Of a stretch of DNA of 12,971 nucleotides, positions 7,907 through 12,971 are shown one piece after another. The notes below the pieces were generated by a model. It was not told the origin of the DNA and did not search any database. It saw nothing but the letters and a program-made list of their open reading frames with translations. The position numbers were made by a program, and so were the translations under genes. The first letter of the stretch is position 1, and each line of letters begins with the position of its first letter. Source of the DNA: Psilocybe azurescens (taxonomy: Eukaryota > Basidiomycota > Agaricomycetes > Agaricales > Agrocybaceae); NCBI GenBank assembly GCA_023853785.1, contig JAJIRX010000418.1, positions 1 to 12,971 of the forward strand. Direction: 5' to 3'.

Positions 7907-10900
7907 AGAACGACAACCGCCTCTGAACCGCCTCCGAATACTACAGATCAACCTCAATAAATCACGCGAAGCCCACAACGACCTAATCAATCGACCACTC
8001 AGCAACGAATGGGACATAATATTAATACAAGAGCCTCATATAACGACAACAGGACTGCTAAGAACTCCTCTTAATTTCTCGCTAGTATCACCACACGACA
8101 GATTCACTGACAAAGCCTCTATCACTAGATCTGCTATAATGGTCAACACACAACTATCATCAAGTACATGGACCGAACTAGCCATACCAGGCAATAACGA
8201 CCTAACCGCCATTCACATTACAACACAAACGTGCAACCTCACCATTGCTAACATCTATAACGACAACAAGCACATGATAAATATCAGCCACCTCCGACGA
8301 TTTCTACGAAAGGAAAAACATCAGATACACCAATCCGAAGAGGATCAAGTTATATGGGCAGGTGACTTCAACAGCCACCACCCACTATGGGACAGAGATG
8401 AGGACCACCGTCTATTCACTGCAGAAGCCACTCGGCGAGCTGAACGTATCATAGCACTAGCTGCAGATGAAAACATGCAGATTGCACTGCCAAAAGGAAT
8501 ACCAACTATTCGCCACTTCGTCAACAAGAGATATACAAGGCCTGATAATGTTTGGTGCACGGAAGGCCTTATAGACCGTATCGTGAGATGCGATGTGGAC
8601 GGATTCCTGCAACCACCAGGTACCGACCACTTTCCCATTGTAACAATAGTTGATCTACCACAGAACCGTATCATACCAACCCCATCCCTCAACTATCGTA
8701 TGACTAACTGGGAAGCATTTAACACTGCCCTCACAAACAAAATCGTCGAAATGCCAGAGCCCAAGGAACTCACCAGCGAAGAAGAGCTGCAAGCATCAGC
8801 AGCAGCACTGACAACAGCCCTGCAAGAAGCAATCAAACTGGTCGTCCCAACAAACAAGCCATGCCCGAATTCAAAAGATGGTGGAACAGAGAGCTGAGCG
8901 ACCTACGAAAAGATATGAACAAGCTAAGTAGACTCTCCTATCGCTACAGAGCAGTGCCGGATCACCCAAGTCATGCAGAACATGAAGCAAAAGCAAAAGC
9001 CTACGGCAAGGGAATGGACAGAGCAAAATTACAACACTGGAGAGACTTCCTAGAAGACGCAACAACAAAAGACATCTGGACAGCAAATAAGTACATCAGC
9101 ACCCCAACAACCGACGGAGGCAAGACCAGAATACCCGCTCTGAAACAGAAAACAGTAGCAGGCCAAAACGCCAAACTAACCACAAACGAAGAAAAAGCGG
9201 AAGCACTCGCTACTTCCTTCTTCCCACAAAAACCAGCAGAATCAACAGTGCCAGCTGACTACGGCTACCCAGAACCTTTGCCACCCCCCTCGCGAAAATA
9301 ACAGAAGAACGTATACGTGAACATATCACCAAACTATCACCCTACAAAGCAAGCGGCCCGACGGTATCCCCAACATTGTCCTACAAAAATCAGTCGACCA
9401 TATCGAGACATATCTCCTCCACATATACCAAGCCACACTCACCCTCAACACATATGTCGATAGCTGGCGTGAATTCACGACAGTGGTACTGAGGAAGCCA
9501 GGCAAACCAAACTACGAGATAACAAAGGCATACCGACCCATCGCACTAATATGCACAATGGCGAAGGTACTGACATCGATCGTAGCAGATGACATAGCAC
9601 GCATGGTAGAACGTGAGCAGCTGTTACCAACAAACCACTACGGAGGTCGATCAGGTCGAATGACAACAGACGCAGTCCACATCCTTGAGGACAGGATCAA
9701 GTCAGCGTGGCGAAAAATAAGGTCGTATCAGTCTTGTACCTGGACGTCGAAGGAGCATTCCCCAACGCGGGTCACAGACAGGCTGCTGCACAACCTCAAG
9801 AAAAGAAAAATTCCAAGCACATATGTAGAATTCATAGGCAATCTGCTAAAGGACAGACGAACTAAACTACGATTTGATGATTATATATCGGAACTGATCA
9901 CCATTTCTAACGGAATAGGACAAGGCGACCCACTCTCAATGATCCTCTACATCACATACAATGCCGACCTACTAGAAATCGTAAAAGCAACAGCCGACGA
10001 CGCCAACCCAAAAGAAGACTCAATGGGCTTTGTGGATGACGCAATGATCATCGTGACAGGAAACTCACTCAAGAGCAACGTCAAAACCCTCAAAAACATT
10101 ATGGAAAAGCCAAACGGAGGCTTCGCATGGGCAAGGACCACAACTCAAGGTTCGAAATCGACAAATTGGCGGTAGTACACCACACAAGAAAAACAATAAA
10201 GGACCCACGCCGTCACGGGAAAAGAAAACGCCAGAAAGCCCCGCCACTCCTTCTGCAAGGTCAGGGTGGTAAAGGACGTAGAAAGCTACAAGTACCTGGG
10301 AATACACGTCGATCGCACCCTCCGATGGAAGACACAGTTACAAAAAACAATAGCGAAATCCACAACCTGGTTACTTCAATTCCGCAGACTCAGTAATGCA
10401 GCGGGAGGCATACAAGCTAAGTTGATGCGCCGCCTATATATCTCAGTAGCAATCCCAAAAATGACATACGGATTAGACGTCTGGTATACCCCACCCCATC
10501 TCAAAGCCGGAGCAAAACGACAAACAGGGGCTCCGAGTGGGAGCCCTAAAAGAACTCACCAAACTACAGCGCATTGCAACACTGGCGATCACAGGAGCAC
10601 TGCGAACAACCCCAACAGACCTCCTCGACCCCCATGCAGAAATACTACCAACTGACCTAATGCTAAAGAAAACGTGCCACCGAGCAATGGTGCGTCTTTC
10701 CTCACTGCCCGATGAAAATCCCGCTGCCGCCCTGCTCTCAAAGTACCACGCAGAAAAAGCCAAAAGTCATGCCACGTCACTGCAAATGTTACTCCAGATA
10801 TTTAAATACGACCCTACAAAAACGGAAAAATCCAACCTCGACGAAACTGCCCAGAAGAAAGGCCAGACTATGCCACACAGACAGCGGACACACCAGACAA

Positions 10901-11917
10901 GGCCATCACCAACGAAAAGCGGACACAGCAAAGACGCGTATATACACAGACGGATCCACCATATACGGAATGGTAGGAGCGTCGGCAGTCATGTACTATG
11001 CCGGCCACAACAAACCAGCCCAATTCACTGGCGAGTATCAGCTGGGACCCGACACCAAATACACAAACGACGTACGCGAGAGGCAGTAGGACTGACCTTG
11101 GGATGCTGGATGCTCCGTAACTCAGGCCACCTAGGGCGACTCACCTCATCCATTTACACAGACAGCAAGAACACAATCAAAGCCACGTCAGCACGCACGC
11201 CCAAGAGCGGCTCCTACCTGATCGATGAACTGAACAAACTGGCAGGCGGACTCATGGGGCATGAGCAGACCCCTTACCACGGTGAAAATTCACTATCTAC
11301 TGGATCCCTGCTCACAAAGAAGTCCCAGGAAACGAGGCAGCCGATGAAAATGCGCAAAGGCAGCAGCAGGAGAGACATCGCCACGATCCCTGCTACCAGC
11401 ACTTTACCTACGGCAAGGCAACCTGCCAACAAGCACAAAGCAAATCAAAAGCCAAATGCAAATTGCACTCGACGACGAAGCCACACAGAGATGGAACTCC
11501 TCACACCGAAAACAATCCTTCGCAAACATCGACACAGAATTCCCCTTCAACAACTTCAGAAAAATTCAAAACACCATGACGCGAGCGAAGCTTATATATG
11601 CAGATACGCACTGGCCACATACCCTCAACAGCTACCTCAATAGGTTCGGCAAGGCCGATACCAACCGATGCGAAAAGTGCAGGACAGCAAACCGAGGCGT
11701 GGTAGAGGAGACCGTAAAACACTTCTTATTTGAATGTCCATCGTACGCATGGGAACGAGCCGAAATGGACCAGGAGCTGGGAAGAAATGCAAGAAGCCTA
11801 CGCACAATATTATGCGGAAAACCACACATGAAGATACTGATGAAATACATATCGAAAACAAAACGACTGCGAACAACACCAGGTGAAGTCCCAATCATTA
11901 ACGACAATGCAGACTAA
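7896..11917 (+). pseudogene. LINE ORF2, endonuclease-reverse transcriptase-RNase H (frameshifted)
   Basis: ORF2 protein carries out target-primed reverse transcription. The endonuclease (residues 15-250) shows QINLN, QEPHI (Glu46), GDFNSHHPLW (156-165) and TDHFPI (243-248). The reverse transcriptase has VVLRKPGK, AYRPIALI, motif A LYLDVEGAFPN (9734-9766), motif B GIGQGDPLS (9912-9938) and the active site FVDD (10029-10040). RNase H has IYTDGS (10943-10957), a second IYTDS (11152-11166) and WIPAHKEVPGNEAAD (11301-11345). The C-terminus carries a CEKC...HFLFEC zinc-finger motif and ends at TAA 11915-11917. The endonuclease segment is one open frame (7896-8897); after it at least a dozen shifts occur, including A4 8873-8876, C6 9284-9289, C3 9357-9359, A5 9713-9717, G3 9769-9771, G2 10135-10136, C4 10239-10242 and G4 10527-10530. 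All catalytic residues I can place are present. Full length would be near 1340 residues. Confidence 0.9.
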
Positions 11918-12344
11918 AAACACAAAGAAATACAGCACAGAATACATACCCACACCCACACAACCCCCGAACCCAACAAGCCTTCGACTCAACGGCCCCG
12001 GACAACCCATCCGTACACCACCCCGAAACATGAGCAAAACACCCACCTGCGCCTGAACGACCATCGCTCAGGCGCCCAGCAGAAAGAACACTAGAAAAGA
12101 AACAAACACAAAGAAGAAATCCGATGGTACTAGCCCGCCCGCTCAAAGCACGGATGCCCGGAAACAACGTTTCAGTGTTGGGCCGTTCGGGAGGGGATCG
12201 CCATAGTCCGATCCTATAGGCGTACCTCGACGGTGCACACGGGGTCCACGGGAAAGGAGTCGCACGCAGTGTGCTGTTAAATACTATTGTAATCGTTAGT
12301 TAGGTCTGCATGCAGCCAAGCCCCAATAGACATAAATTTACAAG
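11918..12344 (+). other. LINE 3' untranslated region
   Basis: About 430 bases follow the ORF2 stop without a reading frame of interest. The first 120 bases are A/C-rich (ACACCCACAC-like); the last 230 are more GC-rich with GGGGTCC and CGTACCTCG segments. In LINEs this end is what the reverse transcriptase recognises to start copying. It carries the hairpin listed separately. Confidence 0.75.
12049..12075 (+). other. Stem-loop in the LINE 3' UTR
   Basis: Perfect 8-bp stem GCGCCTGA / TCAGGCGC (12049-12056 and 12068-12075) with an 11-nt loop. It is the strongest hairpin I see in the 3' UTR. A role in recognition of the RNA by the element's reverse transcriptase is possible but not shown. Confidence 0.6.
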
Positions 12345-12358
12345 AAAAAAAAAAAAAA
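12345..12358 (+). other. LINE poly-A tail
   Basis: Fourteen consecutive A follow CAAG and directly precede GTCTGGCTAT, the right target duplication. The last three A may belong to the duplication. An AATAGACATAAA segment upstream (12325-12336) loosely resembles a polyadenylation signal. Confidence 0.85.
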
Positions 12359-12368
12359 GTCTGGCTAT
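12356..12368 (+). repeat. LINE target-site duplication, right copy
   Basis: AAAGTCTGGCTAT, identical to 5846-5858, placed directly at the end of the poly-A tail as expected for target-primed insertion. Confidence 0.9.
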
Positions 12369-12433
12369 GTGTTCAAAGCCCTCCCACATTCTGCAGCAAA
12401 CACCAACCCTCAATCACTGAGTATGGTATTTGA

Positions 12434-12670
12434 GCTCTAGATCTACCTCTCAACCCCACTCAAAGCTTGTGTGAAGTTGTCCTCACCAAAGTTAAATCTG
12501 TGCCAAATGCAAAGTGTGCAGAGATGTTGTTCATGGCTCTGTGCACTGAGGTAGTTCCAGCAGAAGCACTTGGCAGAGCCCAAGGAGAAGAGCTTTGCAG
12601 CCAGCTGAAGAATTTTGAACAACAGAAGCGGATGGGCCAGCTTGGTGGGAATAATAGTGTTTGTGTTTGA
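12434..12670 (+). pseudogene. Unidentified host coding-like remnant
   Basis: An open frame of 78 codons without a usable ATG at its beginning runs to TGA 12668-12670. Its composition is protein-like and not repetitive (for example VLTKVKSVPNAKCAEMLF, then AEALGRAQGEEL and a polar FEQQKR end). It could be the 3' exon or broken end of the gene into which the LINE inserted: another frame (12360-12438, GYVFKALPHSAANT) leads into it with a 1-nt shift near the TAG at 12438. I do not recognise the family. The GC content is lower than in the LINE. Confidence 0.3.
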
Positions 12671-12971
12671 CACATGTCAAATGCTTGCCCTGTAGGTTTT
12701 GGGAAGGATGTTCTAACCTTAAAACTGGGACAGCCTTGAAAAGAGCCTTTGTTATGCACATTGAACAGTGGCATAGTGTATTAAGGTCTTAGTGGTTATT
12801 TAATGAAGGTGTCTTGGGAAGGATATAAGTTCAATACTTAACATATGCCCTGTATTAATCCTGACCCTTTGTCTTGTGGTTCCGCATGAGTGTATGAGAT
12901 GAGATGAGTAAGTAGAAGTAAGAATCTGATTCATCAATATCCCTGACGGAAGAGCCCAGAGACAACATTTT
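12671..12971. other. Right edge without recognisable gene
   Basis: I see no reading frame, RNA gene or repeat family. A small inverted repeat TTTGACA-CA-TGTCAAA (12666-12681) overlaps the preceding stop codon, and a short GAGAT-type tandem occurs near 12895-12907. Confidence 0.4.

Larger units (their letters stand above)
5859..12358 (+). mobile_element. Full-length LINE retrotransposon (Tad1/I-like)
   Basis: This is a 6.5-kb non-LTR retrotransposon with a 136-bp 5' leader, a gag-like ORF1 with zinc knuckles, an ORF2 with apurinic-type endonuclease, reverse transcriptase, RNase H and C-terminal zinc finger, a 3' UTR of about 430 bp and a 14-A tail, all inside a 13-bp target-site duplication. 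The domain order matches fungal Tad1-type or broader I-group elements; the clade is inferred from architecture only. Such elements nick the target with the endonuclease and copy their RNA onto the nick. Both ORFs contain many 1-nt shifts, most in mononucleotide runs, while the duplication is perfect, so the copy may be young. The plus strand is notably A- and C-rich compared with the flanks. A complete 5' end is likely because the leader before the first ATG is short and directly follows the duplication. Confidence 0.92.

Noticed and set aside
5892..11907. Numerous minus-strand frames of 60-166 codons across the LINE
   Set aside because: They are antisense shadows of the ORF1 and ORF2 coding frames, with no independent motifs.
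5995..11917. Programmed ribosomal frameshifting as the cause of the many frame changes
   Set aside because: There are too many shifts, in both directions, at ordinary runs without conserved slippery-site context. Errors or decay explain them better.
5859..12358. LTR retrotransposon or endogenous virus
   Set aside because: There are no long terminal repeats, protease, integrase or envelope-like region. The poly-A tail, the endonuclease before the polymerase and the domain order identify a LINE.

Overview
The window looks like a transposon-rich, gene-poor stretch of a filamentous basidiomycete genome, probably an Agaricomycete. Three things point that way: a decayed fungus-specific FunK1-type protein kinase, a 52-bp intron of basidiomycete style (GTAAGT...TAG), and a Tad1/I-like LINE retrotransposon encoding endonuclease, reverse transcriptase and RNase H. 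This is inference from gene content; no marker gene fixes the species. I see no intact ordinary gene.

Layout from left to right. Positions 7-1644 resemble a non-autonomous DNA transposon: inverted 11-bp ends and two subterminal zones packed with GTAGC/CCAGTAG-type motifs in opposite orientation around an AT-rich core, which also holds a tRNA-like A-box/B-box pair on the minus strand. After a featureless spacer, 2270-3240 is a large composite hexanucleotide satellite (GTCCAY, CTTGTG and CTTGCC blocks) that keeps every frame open without being convincingly coding. At 3420-3490 lies a second tRNA-like promoter pair, followed by a fold-back region of ATTCCA/TGGAAT motifs (3550-3860) and a 50-bp imperfect palindrome (3871-3920).

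From about 3940 to 5581 runs a FunK1-like kinase pseudogene. It carries three in-frame TGA codons, each where the family context suggests arginine, three inferred 1-nt deletions and one intact intron.

The main element is a full-length LINE at 5859-12358. It is bounded by a perfect 13-bp target-site duplication and ends in 14 A. ORF1 (gag-like, three zinc knuckles) and ORF2 (endonuclease, reverse transcriptase, RNase H, C-terminal zinc finger) overlap by 11 bases. Both are broken by many 1-nt shifts but by no nonsense substitution that I could place in the coding path. Nearly every shift that I can place falls in a short mononucleotide run. Together with the perfect duplication, this raises the possibility of uncorrected homopolymer errors in the assembly rather than ancient decay.

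The LINE landed in a coding-like but unidentified host sequence; a remnant continues at 12434-12670. The rest of the right flank shows nothing recognisable. I found no defence system, CRISPR array or biosynthetic cluster.
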